From NCBI GenBank assembly GCA_046733275.1, contig JBKPOW010000097.1, positions 1 to 17,221 of the forward strand: a stretch of 17,221 nucleotides of DNA, read 5' to 3'. Under the pieces are notes generated by a model, which ran no database searches, was not told where the DNA came from, and was given only the letters and a program-made list of their open reading frames with translations. The translations under genes and the position numbers were made by a program. Shown here in pieces: positions 1 through 7,028 of the stretch. The first letter of the stretch is position 1. Every line of letters starts with the position of its first letter. Source of the stretch: VRUE01 sp046733275 (lineage in GTDB: Bacteria > Actinomycetota > Thermoleophilia > Solirubrobacterales > 70-9).

Positions 1-1034
1 GTCGAGGAGCCGGCGACGATCCGCTCGCCCTGGGCGGCCGCCCAGCGATGGCCGGCGATCGCCAGTGCCGCCGGCCCGGCGCCGAGGTCGGCGGGAGTCC
101 CCTCCTCCGCCTCGATTGCCAGCTCCTGCTCGACGCTGCGGCCTGGCACCGCCTCGCCTTCGGGCAGCGCTTCCTCGAGCCGCTCCAGCACCGCCCGCAG
201 CTCGAACTCGCGCATGAAGTCGCGCAGAGCGCCGCGGTCGGGCTCGCTCGACATCACCGCCGCCAGGTCGACCCCGGTCTCGATCTCGTCCTGCAGGGTC
301 GCCAGCTGCTTCGACATGCGCGCGTCGTCGGCGTGCTCGAGCAGGTTCTGCTTGCGTTTGGCGCCGGAGATCTGCTCGACGCTCGAGAGCACGCCCTCCA
401 GCGAGCCGAACTGCTGCAGCAGCTGCGTCGCCGTCTTCTCGCCGATCCCGGGGACGCCCGGGATGTTGTCGGAGGTGTCGCCGCGCAGCCCCATCAGGTC
501 GGTGATCAACTCCGGCGGCACGCCGTAGCGCTCGACCACCGCGTCGACGTCGTAGACCTTCGTCTCGGTGATACCGCGCGAGGTGCTCATCACCCGCACC
601 CCGGGCCCGACCAGCTGGTAGGCGTCGCGGTCGCCGGTGACGACCATCACGTCGATGCCCTCTTCCCTGGCGCAGCGGACGAGCGCGGCGATCACGTCAT
701 CGGCCTCGTAGCCCTCGACCCTGACGTTCGAGTAGCCAAAGGCCTCGACCAGCGGCATCAGGTGCGGCCACTGCTCGGCCAGCAGGTCGGGGCGCGGTTT
801 GCGCTGGGCCTTGTAGAGGTCGTAGGTGACCTCGCGCCCGGACATGCCGGCGTCCCAGGCGACGACGACCCCGGCCGGGTGGTGCTCGTCGATGATCTTG
901 ACCAGCATCGAGGCCAGCCCGTAGATCGCATTGGTCGGCCGCCCGTCGCTGGTCCCGATCGACTCCGGCAGGGCGAAGAAGGCCCGGTAGGCAAGCGAGT
1001 TACCGTCGATCAGGAAGAGGTCAGGCGCGGCCAT
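1..1034 (-). CDS. polA: DNA polymerase I, N-terminal part (5'-3' exonuclease domain); 3' end of gene outside window
   Basis: PolA fills gaps and removes RNA primers during replication and repair. The 344 codons present cover the 5'-nuclease domain and the start of the linker. Visible marks are LFLIDGNSLAYRAFFALP at residues 6-23 with metal-ligand Asp10, YEADD at 109-113, GDRDAYQLV at 134-142, and the helix-turn-helix DNA-binding stretch beginning GLRGDTSDNIPGVPGIGEK at 182-200. The chosen ATG puts the IDGNS motif at the usual distance from the N-terminus. Only a weak GAG precedes it. The start lies inside the last codons of the upstream AbiEi/DUF559-like gene, a 14-base overlap, so translational coupling is likely. 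The stop codon and the polymerase domain lie beyond base 1. Because no stop is present, whether the 3'-5' proofreading domain is intact cannot be judged here. Confidence 0.97.
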   Translation of the reverse strand, partial: MAAPDLFLIDGNSLAYRAFFALPESIGTSDGRPTNAIYGLASMLVKIIDEHHPAGVVVAWDAGMSGREVTYDLYKAQRKPRPDLLAEQWPHLMPLVEAFGYSNVRVEGYEADDVIAALVRCAREEGIDVMVVTGDRDAYQLVGPGVRVMSTSRGITETKVYDVDAVVERYGVPPELITDLMGLRGDTSDNIPGVPGIGEKTATQLLQQFGSLEGVLSSVEQISGAKRKQNLLEHADDARMSKQLATLQDEIETGVDLAAVMSSEPDRGALRDFMREFELRAVLERLEEALPEGEAVPGRSVEQELAIEAEEGTPADLGAGPAALAIAGHRWAAAQGERIVAGSS

Positions 1035-2043
1035 CGGCGCCAACTCTAAGGGCAGCCGAGACGACTTCCGCGACCCGCTGCGGTTCGTCGTCAACCTGCT
1101 TTTCGGCGAGACGGATCACCGCATAGCCTCGCGCCCGCAAATCGAGATCCCGGGCCCGGTCGTCCTGAAACGCGACACGACCACCGTGATAGGCGAAGCC
1201 GTCGGTTTCGACGACGAGCTTCCGGTCACGCCAGAGGAAGTCGACGAGGTGCGGACCGATGCGGACGTTGACCTCGGGGTCCGGCAGGCGAAAGCGTCGG
1301 CACAGGCGTAGGAAGTCCCCCTCGAGGTCGCTCCGGGTGCGATCGCTCTCGATCTCATCACCTAGCGCGAGGCCAAGCACCTCCGCCTGCCGGATCGCCC
1401 GCCGTAATTCACGCGGCGATATCAGCCCGGTCTTGCCCGGCTTCGAGACGACTCGGCAGAGATCAGCGATCGTCCGCGCGGGATTTGTGACCGGAATCCC
1501 GTCGCGAAGAATCACATGAGCCGGTAGAAGAGTCCGGGATCGGTGCGCGCGGATTCCTTGTCGCTTTTTCTTGCCTCCATTGCCGCGAACCGTGACATCG
1601 ATCGGCCCGCCACGAGACCGCACTAGCTGCCAGAGCTCGGCCGCGCTGAGGTGGCTCAGCGCGGCTCCCCAGTAGCCGAGCACCGACATCGTCATGGGAT
1701 CGACCAGGTGTCGCGGAGCGAAGTCGCACCCGCCACCCCTTCCGATGTCAGCAGTCCGGCCGCTGCGAATCTTCTCGCGGTCGCCCGCGGCTCGCCCGCA
1801 AGCCATCACAGCAGCCATCCACTCCCGTTTCGTCGAACGCGCGGCGTGGCCGACCGCGTAGACCCCGCGATGCATGCGGTGAAGCCGGCCCGCTCGAACC
1901 CGCACCGTCACCGCATTCCTCCCGAGTCCTACTGCTTGCAACTGCCAAACCGAGATAACGCCGTGCTGTTCGGTCGCGATCTTCGCGATCGCCAGATCGG
2001 GTGTGGCACCTTGCTCCCCCATATGGGGAGTAAGTGGCCACAC
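1021..2043 (-). CDS. AbiEi-like winged-helix plus DUF559 (VSR-like nuclease fold) protein
   Basis: The N-terminus (about residues 15-75, with IATEQHGVISVWQL and GRLHRMHRGVYAVGH) matches the AbiEi/type IV antitoxin-type winged helix. The C-terminus (about 235-330) matches DUF559, a very-short-patch-repair-like nuclease fold, with VDFLWRDRKLVVETDGFAYHG at 267-287. The acidic residues Asp268, Glu279 and Asp281 are in the positions expected of such a fold. Its function is unknown. It is a common actinobacterial orphan, and no AbiEii-type toxin gene lies beside it. Start: GTG at 2043, preceded by GGGGGAG about 10 bases upstream; an ATG at 2022 is the alternative but lacks a ribosome-binding site. 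About 42 residues (roughly 84-125) appear extra compared with the family as I remember it. The 3' end overlaps polA by 14 bases. Confidence 0.82.
   Translation of the reverse strand: MWPLTPHMGEQGATPDLAIAKIATEQHGVISVWQLQAVGLGRNAVTVRVRAGRLHRMHRGVYAVGHAARSTKREWMAAVMACGRAAGDREKIRSGRTADIGRGGGCDFAPRHLVDPMTMSVLGYWGAALSHLSAAELWQLVRSRGGPIDVTVRGNGGKKKRQGIRAHRSRTLLPAHVILRDGIPVTNPARTIADLCRVVSKPGKTGLISPRELRRAIRQAEVLGLALGDEIESDRTRSDLEGDFLRLCRRFRLPDPEVNVRIGPHLVDFLWRDRKLVVETDGFAYHGGRVAFQDDRARDLDLRARGYAVIRLAEKQVDDEPQRVAEVVSAALRVGADGRA
1669..1794 (-). other. Probable in-frame insertion within the AbiEi/DUF559-like gene
   Basis: Relatives usually run from WMAAVxACG almost directly into GAxLSHxSAAxLW. Here WMAAVMACG ends at residue 83 and GAALSHLSAAELW starts at 126. 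The intervening 42 residues are rich in Gly and Arg and begin RAAGDREKIRSGR. The length is a multiple of three and has no stop, so the frame is kept. The family comparison is from memory; the boundaries are approximate. Confidence 0.45.
2017..2028. promoter_or_regulatory. 12-base perfect palindrome at the start of the AbiEi/DUF559-like gene
   Basis: CCCCATATGGGG is perfectly self-complementary. It lies over codons 6-9 of the gene when read from the GTG at 2043, or over the ATG itself if translation starts at 2022. It could be an operator, a small start-region hairpin, or chance. Confidence 0.25.
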
Positions 2044-2100
2044 ACAGCCGATTCTCCCCCCACCGCGCTGGAAGTCGGCGCTGAGTCCGAGCGATGGCGG

Positions 2101-2430
2101 TTACTTGGGAGGCAGGGAGGCGGCGAAGTCGGCGCCTGCCTCCACCCAGCCGGCGAGGTCCTCGTCGGCCTCGGTACCTGGCGGCTCGACGAAGATCATG
2201 CCTTTCATCGGTCGGCTGGTGAAGTCCATCGGGCGAGTGTGGGGCTCCTTCAGCGCTTGCTGGGCGTCGGTGGGATCGAGGCGGACCATGAGGTCCTCGC
2301 CGATCACGCCGACCGCCATGCTGCCTCCCACCATGAAGGCGATGCCGCCGAACATCTTGCGCTCGCTTAGCTCGGCGCGCGGGACGAGAACATCGCGGAC
2401 GCGATCGGCGAGCGCCTCGTCGAAGGCCAA
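2101..2430 (-). CDS. TfoX/Sxy family N-terminal domain protein
   Basis: This 109-residue protein is a stand-alone TfoX N-terminal domain. The family hallmark ERKMFGGIAFMVGG is at residues 23-36, followed by VGVIGEDLMVRLDP at 40-53 and the C-terminal RPMKGMIFV segment at 73-81. In gammaproteobacteria TfoX/Sxy activates competence genes, but short single-domain actinobacterial versions have no proven role, so no competence function is claimed. The start is TTG, which puts the protein in register with the usual MAYDExLAxRVR beginning; a GGGGGTG stretch lies about 8 bases upstream. It begins 7 bases after the stop of the membrane methyltransferase-like gene, so the two are probably cotranscribed. 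Confidence 0.88.
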   Translation of the reverse strand: MAFDEALADRVRDVLVPRAELSERKMFGGIAFMVGGSMAVGVIGEDLMVRLDPTDAQQALKEPHTRPMDFTSRPMKGMIFVEPPGTEADEDLAGWVEAGADFAASLPPK

Positions 2431-2437
2431 GCTCCGG

Positions 2438-3061
2438 TCACCCCCTTCTTGGGGGGCTGTCGAGCAGGCCCAGCCCCGGGACGAAACGGCCGATGTGGCC
2501 GGCGTATGCCGCGTACTCCTCGCCGTGGGTGCGGAGGAGGTAGGGCTCCTCGACCAGGCGGACCTGCAGCTCGAGCGCGGTGACGAGGGCGACGAGGGCG
2601 GCTATGGCGAGGACGTTGGGAACCAGCAGCGCGAGGCCGAAGACAGTGGGGATCATCGCGCTGTAGATCGGGTTGCGGACGAGCTGGAAGGGCCCGTCGG
2701 TGACCAGCTCGGTGCGCTCCTCCGGGTCGACACCGATCCGCCAGGCGTCGCCCATCGCCAACTGGGCGCCGAAGGTGAGCAGGATGCCGCCGGCGGCGAG
2801 GACGAGGCCGATCGCGTGGCCGACGGCGCCGTCCAGCGCCGTGATCGGGTCGAGCACGTCGAGCAGGGCGAGGGTCGGCGCCAAGGCGCCGGCTGCGAGC
2901 CCGCTGACGAAGAGGGCTCCGGCGAACCGCTCTAGCAGGGTCGCGTCGGTGGCGAAGCCGCGCACTCCGGTCGAGCCGGTGCGGATCACCTGCACCGCGA
3001 TCCGCACACCGAAGGTGAGGAGGAGCGAGAAGCCATAGAGGGCAAGTGCCACAGCCGCCAT
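2438..3061 (-). CDS. Isoprenylcysteine carboxyl methyltransferase (ICMT)/phospholipid methyltransferase-like membrane protein
   Basis: The 207-residue product has about five hydrophobic segments (near residues 3-25, 46-68, 80-102, and a long paired stretch 132-165). The C-terminal half carries the family signature: LVTDGPFQLVRNP at 119-131 and EEPYLLRTHGEEYAAY at 171-186, the SAM-binding region of ICMT and PEMT enzymes. It probably methylates a lipid or small hydrophobic acceptor at the membrane; the substrate cannot be read from sequence. The frame is open 321 bases further upstream, but that part is low-complexity, antisense to the malic enzyme gene and not membrane-like. The ATG at 3061, just before the first hydrophobic helix, is therefore preferred, although no clear ribosome-binding site precedes it. 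It is divergent from the malic enzyme gene. Confidence 0.83.
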   Translation of the reverse strand: MAAVALALYGFSLLLTFGVRIAVQVIRTGSTGVRGFATDATLLERFAGALFVSGLAAGALAPTLALLDVLDPITALDGAVGHAIGLVLAAGGILLTFGAQLAMGDAWRIGVDPEERTELVTDGPFQLVRNPIYSAMIPTVFGLALLVPNVLAIAALVALVTALELQVRLVEEPYLLRTHGEEYAAYAGHIGRFVPGLGLLDSPPRRG

Positions 3062-3123
3062 ACCAGGGACGGAGCATATGGCTGTCCGGCAGGGCGGGCA
3101 CAGGCACGCGTGGGCAGGCGCGG

Positions 3124-3136
3124 CGAATCTGATTCG
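3124..3136. promoter_or_regulatory. Inverted repeat CGAATC-T-GATTCG in the divergent spacer
   Basis: Two perfect 6-base arms with a one-base centre lie 10 bases before the malic enzyme ATG, inside the 85-base spacer between two divergent genes. Size and place fit a small operator or a -10-region site, but no factor is identified. Confidence 0.35.
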
Positions 3137-3146
3137 ATAGCCGACG

Positions 3147-4604
3147 ATGGCGGTCAGCGCCCAATACAGCGTCACGATCCGGGTCGAGCTCGACGCCCGG
3201 CAGGAGCCCCTGGGCAAGCTGACCGCGGCGATCGCCGAGGCCGGCGGGCAGCTGCAGGGGGTCGACCTCGTGCCCGGCGCCGGCAGCGAGGGCAAACGCG
3301 TGCGCGAGTTCACGATCGACGCCCACGACCGGCCGCACTGGGAGAAGATCCTGCGGGCGATCGGGTCGACCCGCGGCGCCAAGGTGCTCGACTACGTCGA
3401 CCGCACGATGCAGATGCACCGCGGCGGCAAGATCTCGGTCGAGAACAAGTACCCGCTGAAGACCCGCGACGACCTCTCGATGGCCTACACGCCGGGTGTC
3501 GCCCGCGTCTGCCAGGACATCCACGCCGACCGCGCCAAGGCCTTCGAGTACACGATCAAGAAGAACACCGTGGCCGTGGTCTCTGACGGCAGCGCCGTGC
3601 TCGGGCTCGGCAACATCGGGCCGGAGGCGGCGATGCCGGTGATGGAGGGCAAGGCGATGCTGTTCAAGGAGTTCGCCCAGGTCGACGCCTTCCCGATCTG
3701 CCTCGATACCCAGGACGCCGAGGAGATCATCAAGGCGGTCGAACTGATCGCGCCGACCTTCGGCGGGATCAACCTCGAGGACATCTCCGCCCCGCGCTGC
3801 TTCGAGATCGAGGAGCGGCTGAAGCAGTCGCTCGACATTCCCGTCTTCCACGACGACCAGCACGGCACCGCCGTGGTGACGATGGCGGCGCTCTTCAACG
3901 CGCTGAAGATCGTCGGCAAGCCGATCGAGCAACTGCGCGTGCTCGTGGTTGGCCTCGGCGCGGCCGGGGTAGCGGTGACGAAGATGATGCTCGCCTCCGG
4001 AGTGACCCACGTCGTCGGTTGCGACCGCCAGGGCGCCCTCTCGACAGAGCGCGAGGACTACCAATCGGGCGAGATGAGCGGGATCAAGCGCTGGTACGCC
4101 GAGAGCTCCAACCCCGACAAGCTGAGCGGGCAGCCCGCCGACGTGATCGAGGGCATGGACCTCTTCATCGGCCTCTCCGGGCCGGGAATCATTTCGGCCG
4201 AGGCGCTGGAGCGGATGAACGACGACGCGATCGTCTTCGCGATGGCCAACCCGAACCCCGAGGTGATGCCCGAGGACGCCGCGCCCTACGTGCGGATCAT
4301 GGCCACCGGCCGCTCCGACTACCCCAACCAGATCAACAACGTGCTCTGCTTCCCCGGCATCTTCCGCGGCGCCCTCGACGCCGGCTCTCCCCACATCACC
4401 GAGGAGATGAAGCTGGCGGCGGCGAGGGGGATCGCCGAGGTCGTCGCCGAGGACGATCTCTCCGAGGACTACATCATCCCCAGCGTCTTCAACCGCGACG
4501 TCGCGCCGATGGTGGCGAAGGCCGTGGTCGAGGAGGCGAAGCGCGAGGGCCTCGCCCGCTTCAGCGAGGAGACCGGGACGTTCTCGACGGTGGAGGTCGG
4601 TTAG
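3147..4604 (+). CDS. NAD(P)-dependent malic enzyme with N-terminal ACT domain
   Basis: It decarboxylates malate to pyruvate with reduction of NAD or NADP, linking the TCA cycle to pyruvate. Residues 5-85 form an ACT-type domain (IRVELDARQEPLGKL), expected to bind a small regulatory ligand. The catalytic part follows: Tyr114 in SMAYTPGVA, Lys169 in VMEGKAMLF, metal ligands in NLEDISAP (209-216) and FHDDQHGTAVV (234-244), and the nucleotide loop VVGLGAAGVA at 267-276. The C-terminal PNQINNVLCFPGIFRGALD (393-411) is typical of the bacterial small-subunit malic enzymes. The 485-residue length fits ACT-fused members. The ATG lacks a recognisable ribosome-binding site. The next gene begins 4 bases after the stop, suggesting a two-gene operon. 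Confidence 0.97.
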   Translation: MAVSAQYSVTIRVELDARQEPLGKLTAAIAEAGGQLQGVDLVPGAGSEGKRVREFTIDAHDRPHWEKILRAIGSTRGAKVLDYVDRTMQMHRGGKISVENKYPLKTRDDLSMAYTPGVARVCQDIHADRAKAFEYTIKKNTVAVVSDGSAVLGLGNIGPEAAMPVMEGKAMLFKEFAQVDAFPICLDTQDAEEIIKAVELIAPTFGGINLEDISAPRCFEIEERLKQSLDIPVFHDDQHGTAVVTMAALFNALKIVGKPIEQLRVLVVGLGAAGVAVTKMMLASGVTHVVGCDRQGALSTEREDYQSGEMSGIKRWYAESSNPDKLSGQPADVIEGMDLFIGLSGPGIISAEALERMNDDAIVFAMANPNPEVMPEDAAPYVRIMATGRSDYPNQINNVLCFPGIFRGALDAGSPHITEEMKLAAARGIAEVVAEDDLSEDYIIPSVFNRDVAPMVAKAVVEEAKREGLARFSEETGTFSTVEVG

Positions 4605-4608
4605 CCCG

Positions 4609-5514
4609 GTGCGGGTTCTGGTCACCGGAGCGAGCGGCTTCATCGGCTCGGCGCTGTGTGATGCGTTGCTGGCCCGCGGCGACACCGTCGTCGGGCTGTC
4701 GCGCGACCCGCAGCGCGCGCGGAGCACAAACCCGGGCGTCATCTGGCACGCCTGGCAGCCGACCCTCGAACGGCCGCCGGCTGCGGCCTTCGAGAACGTC
4801 GACGGAGTGGTCAATCTCGAGGGCGAGAAGATCAACCAGCGCTGGAACGAGGACGTCAAACGGCGGATCATGGAGAGCCGCCGCACCGGCACGCACAACC
4901 TGGTCGCCGCGATCGCGGCGCTAGAGCGCGGGCCGCGCGTGCTGGTCAATCAGTCGGCGATCGGCTTCTACGGCGACCGTGGCGAGGCGATGGTCGACGA
5001 GTCGGCCGAGCCCGGCGAGGGCTACGACTCCGAGGTGGTGCGCGAGTGGGAGGCGGCTGCGCACGAGGCCGAGGGCCACGGCGTGCGCCTGGTGATCGTG
5101 CGCACCGGCCATGTGCTCGACCCCGGCGGCGGCCTGCTGGGCGAGCTGCTGACGCCCTTCAAGCTCGGCATCGGCGGCCCGATCGCCGGCGGCGACCAGT
5201 ACATGTCCTGGGTCCACATTGACGACGAGATCGGGATCCTGCTCTGGGCGCTCGACAACGAGAAAGTGAGCGGCACGATCAACTCGACCGCGCCCAACCC
5301 GGTCAGTAACCGCGAATTCGCCCAGGCGCTCGGCCGAGCCCTGCAGCGGCCGGCGGCTGTGCCGGTGCCGGGCTTCGCGCTCGACCTCAAATTCGGCAAA
5401 GAGTTCGGCCAGGTTCTGCGGGGCGGGCAACGCGTGATGCCCCGGCGAGCATTGGATCTGGGGTACAAGTTCCGCTATACGGAGATCGACAGCGCGCTTC
5501 AGAACCTGCTGTAG
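4609..5514 (+). CDS. TIGR01777-family NAD-dependent epimerase/SDR (YfcH-like)
   Basis: An extended short-chain dehydrogenase of 301 residues. The Rossmann nucleotide motif GASGFIGS is at 7-14. The family marks VNLEGEKINQRWNEDVK (68-84), QSAIGFYGDRGE (115-126) and EWEAAAHEAE (147-156) follow. A C-terminal DUF1731-like segment ends the protein (FGKEFGQVLRGGQRVMPRRA). The substrate is unknown for this family. The active-site Tyr of SDRs corresponds to the GFYG stretch. The start is GTG, 4 bases after the malic enzyme stop; no good ribosome-binding site is visible, so translation is probably coupled. Its last 16 bases overlap the end of the convergent lipoprotein gene. Confidence 0.93.
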   Translation: MRVLVTGASGFIGSALCDALLARGDTVVGLSRDPQRARSTNPGVIWHAWQPTLERPPAAAFENVDGVVNLEGEKINQRWNEDVKRRIMESRRTGTHNLVAAIAALERGPRVLVNQSAIGFYGDRGEAMVDESAEPGEGYDSEVVREWEAAAHEAEGHGVRLVIVRTGHVLDPGGGLLGELLTPFKLGIGGPIAGGDQYMSWVHIDDEIGILLWALDNEKVSGTINSTAPNPVSNREFAQALGRALQRPAAVPVPGFALDLKFGKEFGQVLRGGQRVMPRRALDLGYKFRYTEIDSALQNLL

Positions 5515-5927
5515 CCGTCTTCTTCCAACGTTTTCAGCAGCTCTCGCATCGCCGTGGCTCCCGAGATGCCCGAAAGCTGGCGAATGCCGGCGGCTTCCAA
5601 AATAGGTTCGGAGAAGCGGGTCGCTGCTCTGGTCGGCTCGCCGATATAGGCGATAGCTGATGAGTCCTCCGTCGCTCGTCGAGCGTTGGCGCCGATTATC
5701 GCCAGATCGAGCTGACCATCGCGTTCGGCGCTCGGCAAGCAGCTGACTTGAATCCGCACATCATCCGCTTCCCCGCCGTTGCGAGCGAGCTCCTCCTCAG
5801 CTTCAGCGCAGAGCGGAGCGGCCACGTAGACCGTGACGGTGGCGCCACTGGCAACCCCTCCCCCGTCATCGCAGCCGGTAACTGCGAGCAGGACGCAGGC
5901 GGCCACCAGCGCCGCCCTTCTACCCAA
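5499..5927 (-). CDS. Short lipoprotein resembling the N-terminal lobe of a branched-chain amino acid-type ABC substrate-binding protein
   Basis: A 142-residue product with Arg3-Arg4, a hydrophobic stretch and a lipobox VTGC with Cys19, so it is probably lipid-anchored outside the membrane. Residues 30-115 resemble the first lobe of type 1 periplasmic binding proteins: VTVYVAAPL (31-39), ANARRATEDSSAIAYIGEPT (80-99), then a SEPILEAAGI stretch (106-115). Full-length receptors are near 380 residues and have two lobes; here the protein ends soon after the first motif block. It may be a degenerate receptor or a small domain protein with a new job. The start is TTG, overlapping the pfk stop by 8 bases, with GAGG 6 bases upstream inside the pfk 3' end, so coupling to pfk is likely. 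The lower-GC codon use than its neighbours is worth noting. Confidence 0.72.
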   Translation of the reverse strand: MGRRAALVAACVLLAVTGCDDGGGVASGATVTVYVAAPLCAEAEEELARNGGEADDVRIQVSCLPSAERDGQLDLAIIGANARRATEDSSAIAYIGEPTRAATRFSEPILEAAGIRQLSGISGATAMRELLKTLEEDGYSRF

Positions 5928-6948
5928 AGAACACCTCGGCCTCTTCGTACAGCTCCTTCGGCACGGTCTTCAGCGTGTCGACCGCCTCTTTGAGGTCCAC
6001 CAGGTGGATGTCGGTCCCCCGCAGCGCCGTCATCTTCCCCCACTCCCCCGCCTCCGCCGCGTCGATCGCGTGCAGCCCGAAGCGCGTCGCTAGCACGCGG
6101 TCGAAGGCGGTCGGGGTGCCGCCGCGCTGGACGTGGCCGAGCACCGTCGCCCGCGTCTCCTTGCCGGTCTGCCGCTCGATCTCACCCTCGAGCCAGTGGG
6201 CGATGCCGCCGAGGCGGACGTGGCCGAAGGCGTCGAGCCCCTTCTCCTGGGTCTCGGGCACCCCGCCGACCGGCTGGGCGCCCTCGGAGACGACCACGAT
6301 CGGGGCGAAGCGCGCCTCCAGCCGCCGCCCGACCAGCTCGCACACCTTCTCCAGGTCGAAGGGCTGCTCGGGAATGAGGATCACGTTGGCGCCGCCGGCG
6401 AGGCCGGCATGAAAGGCGATCCAGCCGGCGTGGCGCCCCATCACCTCGACGATCAACACGCGGTGGTGGCTGTCGGCGGTGGTGTGCAGGCGATCGATCG
6501 CCTCCATCGCGATGTTGACCGCGGTGTCGAAGCCGAAGGTGTAGTCGGTGGCGCCGAGGTCGTTGTCGATCGTCTTCGGCACGCCGACGACGTGGACGCC
6601 GTGCTCGGCGTGCAGCCGCGCCGCCACGCCGAGGGTGTCCTCGCCGCCGATCGCGATCAGGGCGTCGACCCCTTCCTTCGCCAGATTCTCGGCGATCCGC
6701 TCGGCGCCGCCGTCCTGCTTGAAGGGATTGGTCCGCGAGGAGCCGAGGATCGTGCCGCCGCGCGGCAGGATGCCGCGCACCTCGGGCACGCCGAGCGGCC
6801 TGCTCTCGGCGTGCAGCGGCCCGTGCCAGCCGTCGCGGTAGCCGACGAACTCGTGACCGAGCTGCTCGACGCCCCTGCGTACGATCGCGCGGATCACCGC
6901 GTTGAGCCCTGGGCAGTCACCGCCGCCGGTCAGTACGCCGATCCGCAT
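5920..6948 (-). CDS. pfkA: 6-phosphofructokinase, Asp104/Lys125 type (possibly pyrophosphate-dependent)
   Basis: It phosphorylates fructose 6-phosphate at C1 in glycolysis. Family marks are TGGGDCPGLNAVIR (7-20), IGGEDTLG (100-107), PKTIDNDL with catalytic Asp128 (124-131), EVMGRHAGW (168-176) and HVQRGGTPTAFDR. Asp104 within GGEDT and Lys125 before TIDND are the pair associated with pyrophosphate-using or mixed-type (group III) actinobacterial enzymes. ATP-specific bacterial enzymes usually have Gly at one or both positions. Length 342 residues is normal. The ATG lies 5 bases from a 16-base palindrome and is divergent from the methyltransferase gene. The downstream lipoprotein start overlaps its stop. 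Confidence 0.96.
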   Translation of the reverse strand: MRIGVLTGGGDCPGLNAVIRAIVRRGVEQLGHEFVGYRDGWHGPLHAESRPLGVPEVRGILPRGGTILGSSRTNPFKQDGGAERIAENLAKEGVDALIAIGGEDTLGVAARLHAEHGVHVVGVPKTIDNDLGATDYTFGFDTAVNIAMEAIDRLHTTADSHHRVLIVEVMGRHAGWIAFHAGLAGGANVILIPEQPFDLEKVCELVGRRLEARFAPIVVVSEGAQPVGGVPETQEKGLDAFGHVRLGGIAHWLEGEIERQTGKETRATVLGHVQRGGTPTAFDRVLATRFGLHAIDAAEAGEWGKMTALRGTDIHLVDLKEAVDTLKTVPKELYEEAEVFFG

Positions 6949-6953
6949 AAGGC

Positions 6954-6969
6954 GCAGGTTAGAACCTGC
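6954..6969. promoter_or_regulatory. Palindrome GCAGGTT-AG-AACCTGC upstream of pfkA
   Basis: Two perfect 7-base arms around a 2-base centre end 5 bases before the pfkA ATG, in the 80-base divergent spacer with the methyltransferase gene. The form is that of a dimeric repressor operator, or of a small hairpin over the ribosome-binding site. The regulator is unknown. Confidence 0.45.
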
Positions 6970-7028
6970 CGCGCTCGCCGGCAGGCGGTAAGTTGGGACG
7001 ACACGGCGAAAGCACGAAGGGAGCGAGG

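Noticed and set aside
1021..2043. Type IV toxin-antitoxin system suggested by the AbiEi-like domain
   Set aside because: No AbiEii-type nucleotidyltransferase toxin gene is adjacent on either side; the gene is an orphan with a nuclease-like C-terminus.
3062..3382. N-terminal extension of the ICMT-like protein
   Set aside because: The extension is antisense to the malic enzyme start and not membrane-like; the ATG at 3061 lies just before the first hydrophobic helix.
2367..4949. Open frame of 860 codons on the minus strand opposite the malic enzyme and epimerase genes
   Set aside because: It is antisense to two clearly conserved proteins, has biased Arg-, Asp- and His-rich composition and no recognisable domain. 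This is a GC-rich shadow frame.
6993..7028. Longer start for the methyltransferase
   Set aside because: The 12 extra residues are not family-like, and the ATG at 7029 has a good ribosome-binding site directly upstream.
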